From assembly GCF_003019275.1 (NCBI RefSeq), contig NZ_CP027848.1:1-64000 (forward strand): DNA of 64,000 bases. Direction: 5' to 3'. Below the pieces are notes generated by a model. That model ran no database searches, had not been told where the DNA came from, and saw only the letters and a program-made list of their open reading frames with translations. Made by a program: the position numbers and the translations under genes. Positions within the stretch are counted from its first letter, which is position 1. Each line of letters opens with the position of its first letter. Positions 16,581-27,300 of this stretch are shown in pieces. The DNA is from Staphylococcus muscae. Its GTDB lineage: Bacteria > Bacillota > Bacilli > Staphylococcales > Staphylococcaceae.

Positions 16581-18246
16581 GCACCAACAAAACCTCACAG
16601 AACAAGTCTTTCATTTTGCTTCTGAATTGTATGCATATGGCATTCGTGAAGTCGTCATTAGTCCGGGATCACGCTCTACACCATTAGCAATCGCTTTTGA
16701 ATGTCACCCAGAAATCAAAACTTGGGTACATCCAGATGAACGTAGCGCTGCATTCTTTGCGCTTGGTTTGATTAAGGGGAGTGAAAGACCAGTTGCGTTA
16801 CTCTGCACATCAGGAACAGCAAGTGCTAACTATGTTCCAGCAGTTGCAGAAAGTGACATCAGTCGCTTGCCACTCGTTGTCTTAACAAGTGATCGTCCGC
16901 ATGAGTTACGTGGTATCGGTGCGCCACAAGCGATTAATCAAGTTAATATGTTTGAAAATTATGTCCGATATCAATTTGATATGCCACTCGCCGACGGCAC
17001 AATCGGTTGTATTGAAACGAACCAATATCAGTTAGAACGTGCGAGTCAATATTTTGATGGCCCACAGCAAGGCCCAGTTCATTTTAACTTGCCATTCGCA
17101 GAGCCATTGACACCTGACTTGTCACGTAAAGATTTGTTGACGACACACACATATACACCCACGCATTATCAAAAAACGATGGATCCAACCGTTTTAGAGA
17201 AGACGTTACGGCAACCTAAAGGGTTAATTGTTGTGGGAGATATGCAACATCAAGATATTTCCCAGATTTTGACGTTTTCAACAGTATATGACTTGCCGAT
17301 TTTAGCAGATCCTTTGAATAGTATACGTAGCACAAAGCATCCTAACGTAATTGCGACGTATGATTTATTGTTACGATCAGGTATGTCATTAGAGGCTGAT
17401 TTTGTTATTCGTGTCGGTAAACCTGTTATTTCTAAGAAGCTGAATCAGTGGCTCAAACAAACGTCAGCAGAACAAATTCTTGTACAAAACAGTGCGGACA
17501 GAGATGCTTTCCCGAAAAAGCCCGACTACTTTTTTGAGATGTCAGCGAATGACTTTTTTAGATCGTTAGAAACTGTACCTATTGCGTATCGTAAAAAGTG
17601 GTTGAACGATTGGCAAACATTAGAACAACAAGCCCGTGCTGAAGTGACTGCATTACAAAACAATGCGACAGGTGAAGCGGCCTATGTCAGCCGTCTTTTG
17701 GAAAAGTTTGGCAAAGATGATTGTTTATTTGTCAGCAACAGTATGCCGATTCGTGATGTAGACAACCTGTATTTTGACAATGAGGCACGTATTTATGCTA
17801 ACCGTGGGGCCAATGGTATTGATGGTATTGTATCGACGGCGCTAGGTATGGCAGTTCATCGTTCTGTGACATTATTGATTGGTGACTTGGCACTTTACCA
17901 TGATATGAATGGTTTACTCATGTCAAAGCTGAATGATATTCAAATGAACATTATTTTATTAAATAATAATGGTGGGGGTATTTTCTCATATTTACCACAA
18001 AAACAGCAGGCACCTGAACATTTTGAACGATTGTTTGGAACGCCGATGCATTTGGATTTCGAACATGTTGCTGTGCTATATGGTTTTGGATATCAACAGA
18101 TAATGGACTTGGATACGATGTCTTATACGAAGTTGCCTAAAATGGCATCACATTTGATGGAAATAAAGACAGATCGAGAGAAAAATCATGAAATGCATCA
18201 ACGACTGTATCAATGTTTGGGAGAGGTAGCTAATGTTACATTATAA
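16573..18246 (+). CDS. menD: SEPHCHC synthase
   Basis: A 557-residue thiamine-diphosphate enzyme that adds 2-oxoglutarate-derived succinyl semialdehyde to isochorismate. N-terminal [20 protein letters not shown] with the catalytic Glu nearby, central domain with GLIVVGDMQ, and C-terminal ThDP/Mg2+ motif [13 protein letters not shown]...NNNGGGIFS. The start is TTG, supported by GGAG 8 bases upstream, and overlaps the menF stop by 8 bases. Full length. Confidence 0.93.
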   Translation: MDKHQQNLTEQVFHFASELYAYGIREVVISPGSRSTPLAIAFECHPEIKTWVHPDERSAAFFALGLIKGSERPVALLCTSGTASANYVPAVAESDISRLPLVVLTSDRPHELRGIGAPQAINQVNMFENYVRYQFDMPLADGTIGCIETNQYQLERASQYFDGPQQGPVHFNLPFAEPLTPDLSRKDLLTTHTYTPTHYQKTMDPTVLEKTLRQPKGLIVVGDMQHQDISQILTFSTVYDLPILADPLNSIRSTKHPNVIATYDLLLRSGMSLEADFVIRVGKPVISKKLNQWLKQTSAEQILVQNSADRDAFPKKPDYFFEMSANDFFRSLETVPIAYRKKWLNDWQTLEQQARAEVTALQNNATGEAAYVSRLLEKFGKDDCLFVSNSMPIRDVDNLYFDNEARIYANRGANGIDGIVSTALGMAVHRSVTLLIGDLALYHDMNGLLMSKLNDIQMNIILLNNNGGGIFSYLPQKQQAPEHFERLFGTPMHLDFEHVAVLYGFGYQQIMDLDTMSYTKLPKMASHLMEIKTDREKNHEMHQRLYQCLGEVANVTL

Positions 18247-19027
18247 TTGGTATACATCACAACAAGAGACAAAGAAAACAGTCGTGATGTTGCATGGTTT
18301 TATTAGTGATCATTCTACGTTTCAAGGGCATATTGAATCATTAACTAAAACTGTCAATTTATTGCTCGTGGACTTGCCAGGTCATGGAGATGATACATCA
18401 CCAATGACAGTGTTATGGGATTTTGAATGGATTATCACGCAACTCCATGAATTATTGTCACGATATAGTGAATATGACTTATACTTGCACGGCTATTCTA
18501 TGGGAGCACGAGTTGCGCTTGGCTATGCAACAAAACATAGTGAGATGCTTTCAGGATTGGTGTTAGAGAGTGGTTCACCTGGTATTCAAGATGAGATGGC
18601 CCGTATTGAACGCCAACAGGTCGATCAAGCGCGTGCTCGTGTATTGCAAGTGGCAAACATAGAAGTGTTTGTCAATGATTGGGAGCGATTACCGTTATTT
18701 CAGTCACAACAATTTTTATCAGCAGAAGAACAACAGCGTATTAGACAAATGCGTTTATCACAACGACCTGAACGACTGGCGAAAGCGTTGGTGGATTATG
18801 GTACAGGCAATATGCCGAATCTATGGCCGCGATTAGCAGATATCCAATGTCCTGTACAACTCATAGTTGGAGAGTGGGATGAAAAGTTTGTAGGAATTGC
18901 ACATAAGATGGCACAACAATTTAAATATGCAGATATTCAGATTGTTCCAGAAGTTGGACATACAGTTCATGTGGAAGAATATGAAAAATTTGATACAATA
19001 ATACTAGCGTTTATATTAGCTAACTAG
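18233..19027 (+). CDS. menH: SHCHC synthase (alpha/beta hydrolase)
   Basis: A 264-residue alpha/beta hydrolase that eliminates pyruvate from SEPHCHC to give SHCHC. Visible: oxyanion region [13 protein letters not shown], nucleophile elbow [12 protein letters not shown] (Ser near 87), acid region IVGEWDEKF and catalytic His in [11 protein letters not shown]. The start ATG overlaps the end of menD by 14 bases, with GAGAGG upstream. The operon context between menD and menB decides the name. Confidence 0.88.
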   Translation: MLHYNWYTSQQETKKTVVMLHGFISDHSTFQGHIESLTKTVNLLLVDLPGHGDDTSPMTVLWDFEWIITQLHELLSRYSEYDLYLHGYSMGARVALGYATKHSEMLSGLVLESGSPGIQDEMARIERQQVDQARARVLQVANIEVFVNDWERLPLFQSQQFLSAEEQQRIRQMRLSQRPERLAKALVDYGTGNMPNLWPRLADIQCPVQLIVGEWDEKFVGIAHKMAQQFKYADIQIVPEVGHTVHVEEYEKFDTIILAFILAN

Positions 19028-19042
19028 AGGAGGTTGACCCAG

Positions 19043-19858
19043 TTGAGACAATGGGAAACACTAAAAGAATATAAAGAGATTAAATATGAATTTTTTGAAG
19101 GAATTGCGAAAGTAACAATCAATCGCCCGCACGTTCACAATGCATTCACACCGAACACAGTGCAAGAAATGATTGATGCGTTTTCACGTGCAAGAGATGA
19201 TGAACGAGTTGGCGTGATCATCTTAACAGGTGAAGGCGACCAAGCATTCTGTTCAGGTGGAGACCAAAAAGTACGTGGTCATGGCGGTTATGTTGGTGAC
19301 GATCAAATCCCACGTCTAAATGTATTAGACTTACAACGTTTAATTCGTGTCATTCCAAAACCAGTTATTGCAATGGTTAAAGGCTATGCAATTGGTGGCG
19401 GTAACGTATTACAGGTCGTATGTGACCTTACAATTGCAGCAGATAATGCGAAATTCGGTCAAACAGGTCCGAAAGTAGGATCATTTGATGCGGGTTACGG
19501 TTCAGGTTATTTAGCGCGTATTGTTGGCCATAAAAAAGCGCGTGAAATTTGGTACTTATGCCGTCAATATGATGCACAACAAGCATTAGAGATGGGCATG
19601 GCGAACACAGTAGTACCACTCGATAAAGTAGAAGATGAAACAGTGCAATGGTGTAAAGAGATTTTACGTCACTCACCAACTGCTTTACGTTTCTTAAAAG
19701 CAGCAATGAACGCTGACACAGACGGTTTAGCTGGTTTACAACAGTTTGCTGGAGATGCGACATTGCTTTACTATACAACAGATGAAGCGAAAGAAGGACG
19801 TGATGCGTTTAAAGAAAAACGTGATCCAGACTTCGATCAATTCCCTAAATTCCCATAA
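19043..19858 (+). CDS. menB: 1,4-dihydroxy-2-naphthoyl-CoA synthase
   Basis: A 271-residue crotonase-fold enzyme that cyclises o-succinylbenzoyl-CoA to DHNA-CoA. Near-identical to S. aureus MenB in the active-site stretches: [40 protein letters not shown] and [20 protein letters not shown]. The C-terminus [14 protein letters not shown] is the family signature. I prefer TTG at 19043 because AGGAGG ends 9 bases before it; an in-frame TTG at 19034 touches that site and would be unusable. menE and menC are not in this window. Confidence 0.93.
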   Translation: MRQWETLKEYKEIKYEFFEGIAKVTINRPHVHNAFTPNTVQEMIDAFSRARDDERVGVIILTGEGDQAFCSGGDQKVRGHGGYVGDDQIPRLNVLDLQRLIRVIPKPVIAMVKGYAIGGGNVLQVVCDLTIAADNAKFGQTGPKVGSFDAGYGSGYLARIVGHKKAREIWYLCRQYDAQQALEMGMANTVVPLDKVEDETVQWCKEILRHSPTALRFLKAAMNADTDGLAGLQQFAGDATLLYYTTDEAKEGRDAFKEKRDPDFDQFPKFP

Positions 19859-19867
19859 GTTCAGATA

Positions 19868-19919
19868 AGAAAAACGGACGCTTACGTGTGCAAAATGTAC
19901 ACATAAGCGTCCGTTTCAT
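19868..19919. terminator. Bidirectional terminator between menB and patA
   Basis: AAACGGACGCTTA pairs perfectly with TAAGCGTCCGTTT around a loop that can itself pair (TGTG/CACA). Confidence 0.85.
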
Positions 19920-19920
19920 T

Positions 19921-21090
19921 TTATATTTTGTCAGGATATGTTTCTGATAAATATTTGCGCAGTCGAGCCATGCCTTCTTGAAGCTGTGCCATATCATATG
20001 CGTAAGAGATACGAATATGCCCGTGTCCACAATCAGTAAAAGCAGAGCCAGGAACCATGGCAACATGTGCTTTCTCTAAGACATCGACACAAAATTGCAT
20101 ATCATCATCTGTATATTGTTGAATGTTAGGAAATATATAAAATGCCCCTTGTGGTACGGCAGCTAGTGAAAAGCCCATATCTGTTAACTCTGATACTAAA
20201 TAATCACGCCGTTCAATGTAAGCTCTGTTCATTTCTTTCGGTGCATCTATTGCTTCATTCAATGCAGTAATTGTTGCTACTTGTGATGGTACATTGGCAC
20301 AAATACAGTTGTAAGCGTGCATAAACGTCAACTTCTCGATTAAATATTGTGGCCCAGATAGGAAACCAATTCGAATACCCGTCGCTGAATGAGACTTACT
20401 CAGACCATTGATCAGCAACAACTGGTCGTGAATAGCTGGGAAACGTGCGAATGACGTATGTGCTGTATTGAACGTATTCTCTGCATAAATTTCATCACTG
20501 ATAACAAAAATGGGTAAAGTTTTTAATAAATCAACAAGTGCTGCAACTTCACCTTCAACAAGTGTCATGCCTGTTGGATTGGATGGATAGTTTAAAATAA
20601 TAGCGCGTGTTCGGTCGGTCACATGTTGTTTAATTAATTCTGGCGTTACCTTCAAATCGGTATCACGTGTATCAATAAAAATTGGAATGCCACCGAGAGA
20701 TTGAATCAGTGGTATATATCCCGCATAGACCGGTCCTGGCAATAGAATTTCATCACCCTGGTTGATAATACAACGGAGTGCGGTATCTAATGCTTCTGAA
20801 GCACCATTTGTGATGATAATAGACTCTGGATCATATGAAATGTCAAAGCGTGTTTTATAGTAATCTGAAACACCTTGGCGTGTTTCGAGTAAGCCTTTGT
20901 TATGCGAATATGTCGTTTGGTTATTCGTAATTGCCATTTGATACGCTTCCTTAACAATTTCAGGCATTGGAAAATCTGGTTGCCCCACCGTGAGATTAAT
21001 AACGTCAGTCATTTGATTGATTTTACTAGAAAATTGTCGAATGCTAGGCGCTTTTAAATATTTACTATTTTCGTTAAGTTCAAGTTTCAT
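19921..21090 (-). CDS. patA: PLP-dependent aminotransferase, PatA type
   Basis: A 389-residue class I/II aminotransferase. Visible: NLTVGQPDFPMPEIV near the start, NGASEALDTALR (cofactor phosphate cup), ILNYPSNPTG, DEIYAE and the Schiff-base lysine in LSKSHSATGIRIGF (near 231-233), plus the C-terminal Arg in HIRISYA. PatA-type enzymes are assigned to aromatic amino acids or to N-acetyl-diaminopimelate; the sequence alone does not decide. A single-gene unit ending at a shared terminator. Confidence 0.82.
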   Translation of the reverse strand: MKLELNENSKYLKAPSIRQFSSKINQMTDVINLTVGQPDFPMPEIVKEAYQMAITNNQTTYSHNKGLLETRQGVSDYYKTRFDISYDPESIIITNGASEALDTALRCIINQGDEILLPGPVYAGYIPLIQSLGGIPIFIDTRDTDLKVTPELIKQHVTDRTRAIILNYPSNPTGMTLVEGEVAALVDLLKTLPIFVISDEIYAENTFNTAHTSFARFPAIHDQLLLINGLSKSHSATGIRIGFLSGPQYLIEKLTFMHAYNCICANVPSQVATITALNEAIDAPKEMNRAYIERRDYLVSELTDMGFSLAAVPQGAFYIFPNIQQYTDDDMQFCVDVLEKAHVAMVPGSAFTDCGHGHIRISYAYDMAQLQEGMARLRKYLSETYPDKI

Positions 21091-21159
21091 AAAATCACGT
21101 CCTATATAAAGAAAGAATTGTCTTTAATGATACCATATTGTACAGAAAGTCATAAAAAA

Positions 21160-21208
21160 ATAGCGTAAGTATGTATTGATTTTAATAAAAATTCATTACT
21201 TACGCTAT
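21160..21208 (-). terminator. Terminator of the acyltransferase gene
   Basis: TAGCGTAAGTA / TTACTTACGCTA arms; on the minus strand a run of six T follows. Confidence 0.75.
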
Positions 21209-21213
21209 ATATC

Positions 21214-22227
21214 TTATTTTTTATAGGAAGTGAACGAAGCAGGGGATTTCAATTGTACGAACGGACTTGTCCACTTGGCAACAATGTCAGTTGACCATAT
21301 CCACACGATAAAGCACGATAGTAAAAAGTTATAGATGAATCCGAGTGCTGGATGTGCATCGATAAATGGATAGATATTTTGGCCACGAATTAAACCGATA
21401 AAAATTCCATGTAGGAGATAGACATACATTGTACGTGATCCAATATATGTAAACCAGTAATGTTTTTCAGGTGTTAAATTAAGAAAAGCCATCATTGCTG
21501 TAAAAATGATACCGTAAAATAATAAGCGCTTTAACGGACTTAAAACGATATCAAATCCTGCCATTTCTACGTATGGAGAGCTTGCAAGTAACCAACTTGA
21601 ATCAATTGGATGGAAATAATAGAAGATGAGAAAACTCACCATGACGATAAGGGATAATGGCATGTATTTCTTTTGGCGGATGGTGTAGATAAAGTTATTG
21701 TTCAGTAAGTAGCCAATATAAAATACCGGGAAAAAGACAAGTGTACGTGACCAGCTTAAATAGCCGTCAATATTAGTTGAAAATCCAGATAAAATGGCTA
21801 CTAATATTGCAATCGGTAAAACATATTTAGGTTTAAATTGACGAACGACCAATAAAATGACATTGAAAGAAAATAATGTTAACAAAAACCATAAGGCGAA
21901 CACCGGTGAAAACACATCTAAATCTACGGAACTATTTTTACCAGTTAAAAAATAGTAAACAGAGAAGAATGCATAAAAAATGAGATAAGGTCCTAATAGT
22001 TTTTTACCAACTTTCTCAATATAGCCTTCTCTACCAACATTTTTTGCGAAATAACCGGAAATAAATAAAAAAGCAGGCATATGAAAACTATAAATTAATA
22101 GATAGATTGCTGTTAAAAATGGTTGCTCAGAAGTATAAGGGTGTATCAAGTGACCAAATACCACTAAAAAAATCAATGCTGCACGTGCATTATCAAAAAA
22201 TGCATCTCTTCCTTGAAAGTTAGCCAT
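21214..22227 (-). CDS. Acyltransferase-3 family membrane protein
   Basis: A 337-residue protein with about ten transmembrane helices. The N-terminus GRDAFFDNARAALIFLVVFG and HMPAFLFISGYFAKN match the acyltransferase-3 family (membrane O-acyltransferases acting on surface sugars or polysaccharides). It has no SGNH domain, unlike its divergent neighbour. The acceptor is unknown. The start has GGAGC upstream, and about 230 bases of intergenic DNA separate it from the OatA-like gene. Confidence 0.78.
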   Translation of the reverse strand: MANFQGRDAFFDNARAALIFLVVFGHLIHPYTSEQPFLTAIYLLIYSFHMPAFLFISGYFAKNVGREGYIEKVGKKLLGPYLIFYAFFSVYYFLTGKNSSVDLDVFSPVFALWFLLTLFSFNVILLVVRQFKPKYVLPIAILVAILSGFSTNIDGYLSWSRTLVFFPVFYIGYLLNNNFIYTIRQKKYMPLSLIVMVSFLIFYYFHPIDSSWLLASSPYVEMAGFDIVLSPLKRLLFYGIIFTAMMAFLNLTPEKHYWFTYIGSRTMYVYLLHGIFIGLIRGQNIYPFIDAHPALGFIYNFLLSCFIVWIWSTDIVAKWTSPFVQLKSPASFTSYKK

Positions 22228-22457
22228 TATTATGTGCTCCTTTATTAAATATCATATTTAATGTAGTATAAATAATGTGATGAATGCAATTAAAAAGTGA
22301 TATTTATCATACTTGGATTGTGCATCATTCTTGATTTTATTGGAAAAGTCGTAACATATAAATTGTTTTCTTTTAACGGTAGATATGATAAATTGGAAAA
22401 ATACACAGACCCTTTTTTAAAATATCAAATTAAAAGAAGAGTAGAGGATACATAGCT

Positions 22458-24260
22458 ATGACTAATACGAATTTCTCAGAGCTAGAACGCTTAAAACATC
22501 CACCTAGATATTTGCCAGGATTAGATGGTTTACGTGCCATTTCAGTGATGGGTATTATTATTTATCATCTTAATGTCCAATGGTTATCGGGTGGTTTTTT
22601 AGGTGTTGATACATTTTTTGTTATCTCAGGATATTTGATCACATCGCTATTGCTATTTGAATATGAAAACTATGGACGCATTGACTTAATCAGTTTTTGG
22701 CTTAAGCGTTTTAAACGTTTAATTCCGGCTATGTTGTTTGTTGTTTTATTTTCAGTGATTTATGTCGTAATGTTTGAAACAGAAATATTAAAAGAAATTA
22801 AAGGCGATGCCGTTGCAGCGCTAATATATATTTCGAACTGGTGGTACATTTTTCAAGATATTGACTATTTTGATCAATTTAAACCCATGCCACTTAAGCA
22901 TCTATGGTCATTAGCAGTAGAAGAACAATTTTATATTTTTTATCCACTCGTTCTGTGGGCATTTTTAAAAATTTTCAAGAACAAGAAATGGGTCCTTATT
23001 ACATTTTTTGTGATTTCTATCTTTTCAGCACTTTGGATGTTTTATCTGTCTATGCCAGATGCAAATAATTCAAGAACTTATTTTGGTACAGATACTCGTT
23101 TGCAAACACTATTGCTAGGTGTCATCTTTGCATTTATTTGGCCTGCTTTTAAGTTGAAAGCAAATCCAGCTAAAACAAGTAGAATGTTTATTGATACATT
23201 GGGAATGATTGCATTAGTAGCGCTACTTACGTTGTTTGTCACTGTGAATGAGCAGCAGTTTTGGCTGTATCAAGGTGGCTTTTATGCGATTTCGTTGCTC
23301 ACTTTAATCATTATTGCAAGTGTTGTTCAACCAAAAGGTCTTGTTGCAAAAGCGATGGGGAATCCGTTCTTTTTATATATTGGGAAGCGGTCATATAGCT
23401 TGTATTTATGGCACTTTGTAATTATTACATTTGTTCATAAAAACTTCGTAGCTGGTCAGTATCCATATTATGTCTATATCATAGATGTCGTACTGACAAT
23501 GATAATGGCAGAAATATCATATCGCTATATCGAAACGCCATTTAGAAGATATGGTATGCGCGCATTTTATATGAAAGAAGCACGCTTGCTATCGCTTGTT
23601 AGAACGGTACTTATTTTGGTAGCGGTTGTGATAGTTGGATTGGTTTTGGCTGGTAAGTTAGATTATTTTGCAAAACAAGAACAAAAAATGACTGAATATA
23701 AAACTGAAAAGAAAGAGACTCAAAAAGAAGAAAAACCCCCTGTGGAGAAACCACAAGAGAAGGAAGAGGCTTTCGATCCATCAAAATTATCGCCATTATT
23801 TATTGGTGATTCACTAACAGTCGGTATGGGATATTATTTAGATGAACATTATGAAACACCAACGATTGATGCGCAAGTCGGACGTTCGATTAGTGATGCG
23901 TTGAATGTAGCACCAAACTATGCGTCATATAATAGGGAAGGCCAAGTAGTAGTTATACAAATTGGAACAAACGGTGACTTTAATAAGGAACAAATTGAAG
24001 CACTGGTGAAAGCTTACGATAAGGCAGATGTCTATCTCGTGAATACGACAGTCCCGAGAGATTATCGTAGCCATGTAAATAATTTACTCGAAGAGACAGC
24101 AAAGAAATACAAACACGTCACATTGGTGGATTGGTATTCTGTTGGTGTCGGTCATACAGAATACTTTGCTTATGACGGTATTCATTTGGAACATCCAGGT
24201 ATTCAAAGGCTTGTAGAAGAATTGGACAAGCATATTAAAGAAAATCAATCAAAATCATAA
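22458..24260 (+). CDS. oatA: OatA-type peptidoglycan O-acetyltransferase
   Basis: A 600-residue two-domain enzyme. The membrane acyltransferase-3 domain (residues about 15-400, about eleven helices) starts RYLPGLDGLRAISVMGIIIY and has FLGVDTFFVISGYLITS. After a Lys/Glu-rich linker (about 410-440) comes an extracellular SGNH domain with Ser in FIGDSLTVGMG, Asn in IGTNGD, and Asp-His in YDGIHLEHPG. This architecture and the length match staphylococcal OatA, which acetylates N-acetylmuramic acid and gives lysozyme resistance. S. aureus has more than one OatA-like gene, so the symbol is by similarity. Placed just before atl, whose substrate it would modify. Confidence 0.8.
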   Translation: MTNTNFSELERLKHPPRYLPGLDGLRAISVMGIIIYHLNVQWLSGGFLGVDTFFVISGYLITSLLLFEYENYGRIDLISFWLKRFKRLIPAMLFVVLFSVIYVVMFETEILKEIKGDAVAALIYISNWWYIFQDIDYFDQFKPMPLKHLWSLAVEEQFYIFYPLVLWAFLKIFKNKKWVLITFFVISIFSALWMFYLSMPDANNSRTYFGTDTRLQTLLLGVIFAFIWPAFKLKANPAKTSRMFIDTLGMIALVALLTLFVTVNEQQFWLYQGGFYAISLLTLIIIASVVQPKGLVAKAMGNPFFLYIGKRSYSLYLWHFVIITFVHKNFVAGQYPYYVYIIDVVLTMIMAEISYRYIETPFRRYGMRAFYMKEARLLSLVRTVLILVAVVIVGLVLAGKLDYFAKQEQKMTEYKTEKKETQKEEKPPVEKPQEKEEAFDPSKLSPLFIGDSLTVGMGYYLDEHYETPTIDAQVGRSISDALNVAPNYASYNREGQVVVIQIGTNGDFNKEQIEALVKAYDKADVYLVNTTVPRDYRSHVNNLLEETAKKYKHVTLVDWYSVGVGHTEYFAYDGIHLEHPGIQRLVEELDKHIKENQSKS

Positions 24261-24265
24261 GCATA

Positions 24266-24316
24266 TAAGACATGGTAGTCATACGTAAATTGCGTATCAT
24301 TACCATGTCTTTTTAT
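24266..24316 (+). terminator. Terminator of the oatA-like gene
   Basis: AGACATGGTA / TTACCATGTCT with an inner ACG/CGT pairing, then TTTTTATT. Confidence 0.85.
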
Positions 24317-24326
24317 TAGGAATATA

Positions 24327-24362
24327 AAAAACAGTTGCAAACTAAGCTGCAACTGTTTTTTG
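24327..24362 (-). terminator. Terminator of atl
   Basis: AAAACAGTTGCA / TGCAACTGTTTT around an eight-base loop, with T/A runs on both sides; it lies just after the atl stop on the minus strand. Confidence 0.85.
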
Positions 24363-24370
24363 AATGTGTC

Positions 24371-27300
24371 TTATTTAGTTTTGTATTTATCTACGTCGAA
24401 GTATTTACCAGATTCACCAATTTGATCATAGAAGTTTTTCATGCGATTTGCATTGTGACTTGCCCAAGTAATGTCTGTTGCATATTGATGAACAGCTGGA
24501 TTATGTGGGTTCCAACGCATACGGTAGAGTGTATTTTGACCAGAGCCAATGTATCGCTCTTTAATAAATTTTGCACCACCAACGATTGATTTTCTAACTG
24601 AATCCCAACCGTAGTTTTGCGCTGTTTTAAAGCCGCTACGTACGGCATCGTGATCATATGCCCCAATACCAAACATATTGTAATATTTCTTGCTTGGATT
24701 TTTCACAATTTGATTTTGACGATTGACATAACCACCGTTTGAAAGTTGAGATGTACCATGACCTGTTTCTAATAGGGCATGTGAGATTAAATAAATTTCA
24801 TTGATGTTATGTGTAATAGCCGCTTCTTTAAAAGCTTGTCCTTGACCGCTCAAAATACCTTTATTTTTCAATAACTTATCTAAGTCACTCGCTTCTAAAC
24901 CTTGATATTGGTTTAGTTTTAAGAATTGATATTTTTGACGTGGATCTTTAGCAATACGTTCTGTATCCATTGCTCTACGTACTTCAGCAAACGTGGCGTT
25001 TTGCCATTTACCAGGGATATGTTGCACTTGTGGTTTATGCGTCAAAGCATATTGCTTACGTGCTGCTTGATCGAGTGTATAAGCTGATTGGTATTGTTTC
25101 GTTAATTGTGAACGAAGGTCTGAAGCTTTCACCCATCCTTTTTTACCATCTTTGAATGAACCGTAGTGCCAAGTAATGCCATTTACAATTGTTGATTTAT
25201 TAACTTTAAACACTTTTTCGTAATAGCGTTTCAATTGTCCAGCAGCAGTTTTGTCACCTGCATGGTTATAGTAGTAACCGTTGTTGTTATAAACAAAGTA
25301 ATGATTTGAATGATTTAGCGTTTGTGATGTTACAGGTCTTGATACCGCTGCTTTCTTAGGCGCCACTGCTTTTGTTGAGCTTGTTTTAGGTGCCACTTTC
25401 AATGCTGTTAAATCATTTTTGTTAATCCATCCTGTTTTGCGGTTGACATTACCATATAGGAAAGTGTCTTTACCGACTGCTACTGATTTGGTTGCATTAA
25501 ATGTGCGGTTTGCCAAATGTTTTAATGTATCGATACGTTGTTTTGCAGTACCCCAAGGCATCGCATATAAACCAGACGTATTTTTATTAACAGTATATGT
25601 TGCTTTAGTCGCTTTTGTTGCACCGAGTGACTGACTGAAAACATCTTTTGCATTTACCCAACCAAGTGGTGTTTTGCCGTTTGTATTTTGTAACAATACA
25701 TAGTTTTGATTGTTAGCTGTCGCAGTTTTAGTGATTTTATAAGTTCTATCAGCAAACTGTGTTGCATTTTTGCTCGTTTTATCATAAACAGATGCTTTTA
25801 AGCCTGAGTTATTTGCACTTAGGCGACCGATACGTGAAACATTTGTTGTTACATTTGCAACAGCCTTAGGAAGTGATAAGGCACTTTGGCTCACCCAACC
25901 AGCTAAGTTGTTTGTTGTACCGTATACATACACAGTGTTAGCAACCTTTTGCTGTCTGATTGCTTTGAATGGTTGTGCATTTTTGCCTGTTACCGTTCCG
26001 ACTACTTGGTGGCTTGAACCCCATGGAGCAGCGTATAACTTTGTACCGGCATTAATCGTAAAGTTTTTGTTGATAACTTGTGCATATTCACTTTTACGGT
26101 AGTTTACATCTTGTTTTTTCACCCAACCAATATGTGTACCAGATAAATAGTCAGTGACTAAATAGTAATCTTGACCATTTAAAGAAGCTTTTTTCGATAC
26201 GCGCATTGAACGTTCTGTCGCAGCTGTTTTTACACCTTTTTTATCATAAACAGTTGCACGTAAGCCATTATTCTTTGTATTGATACGTCCCATGCCTGTA
26301 TCATTTGCTACTTTTAATGGTGAAACTGCTGTAGCTTTTACAGGTGTTTTAGTTAACTTCTTAGCCACTGGTTTTTTAACAACAACTTTAGATGTTGGTT
26401 TTTTAACAGCAGGCTTTTTAATAGCCGGTTTCTTAACAGCAGGCTTAGCCACAGGCTTTTTAACAGCTGGTTTCTTAACAGCAGGTTTAGCCACAGGCTT
26501 TTTAACGGCCGGTTTCTTCACAACAGGTTTAGCCACAGGCTTTTTAACAGCTGGTTTCTTCACAACAGGTTTAGCAGCAGGCTTTTTAACAGCTGGTTTC
26601 GCAACTGGTGTTGTAACAATACTGTTTGAGTTGACCCAACCAGTTAACTTATTGACTGTTCCATAGAGCCATTGTGTAGAACCAATTTTTTGTTGTTTTT
26701 GTGCTGCAAATGTTTGCTTTGCAGTTTTTGAAGAGTGGCCTTTAACTTGTGTTTTTGTGCCCCAAGGTACATCATACACAGTTGTTCCGGGTTTCAACGT
26801 GACATTTTTACGCACTGATTGTACAGCTTGTGCTTTTTGATACTGAACATCACTTTTATTGACCCAACCGATCAATGCATTTGTTTTTGAATCAGTAACT
26901 AAGTAGAAATTTTTACCATTCAAACTTGCATTTTTCGTTACTTTCAATGTTTGATTTGTTTTATTTGTCTTAATACCTTTTTGGTCATAAACAGTTGTAT
27001 ATAGACCTTTGTTTGTTGTATTAATACGTCCATATCCCATATCATTTGAAACTTTTAATGGACTATTTGTAGCAGTTGTTGTTGGTTTGGCCGCAGGTTT
27101 TTTAGTGACAGTTGGCTTTTTCGCAACAGGTTTTGTCGTAGTTTTGCTTACAGCTGGTGTTGTAATACCCATCTTCGTTTGATATTTCTCTTGGATGAGA
27201 TCGTACAACTCATTGTAGCTGTAATTGTGCGCACGTAAATAACCATGTGGGTCAACGTGATCTGTTCCGCCCAAGTGTCTTGTTACAGCAAGATGTGTCC

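Noticed and set aside
26405..26600. Regular repeats that could suggest a CRISPR array.
   Set aside because: Units are contiguous with no unique spacers, lie inside a coding frame and have no cas genes nearby.
26280..26666. A 128-codon forward ORF of repeated FLTAGFATG units.
   Set aside because: It is the antisense frame of the 42-bp atl repeat, which is open only because the repeat has no stops in that frame.
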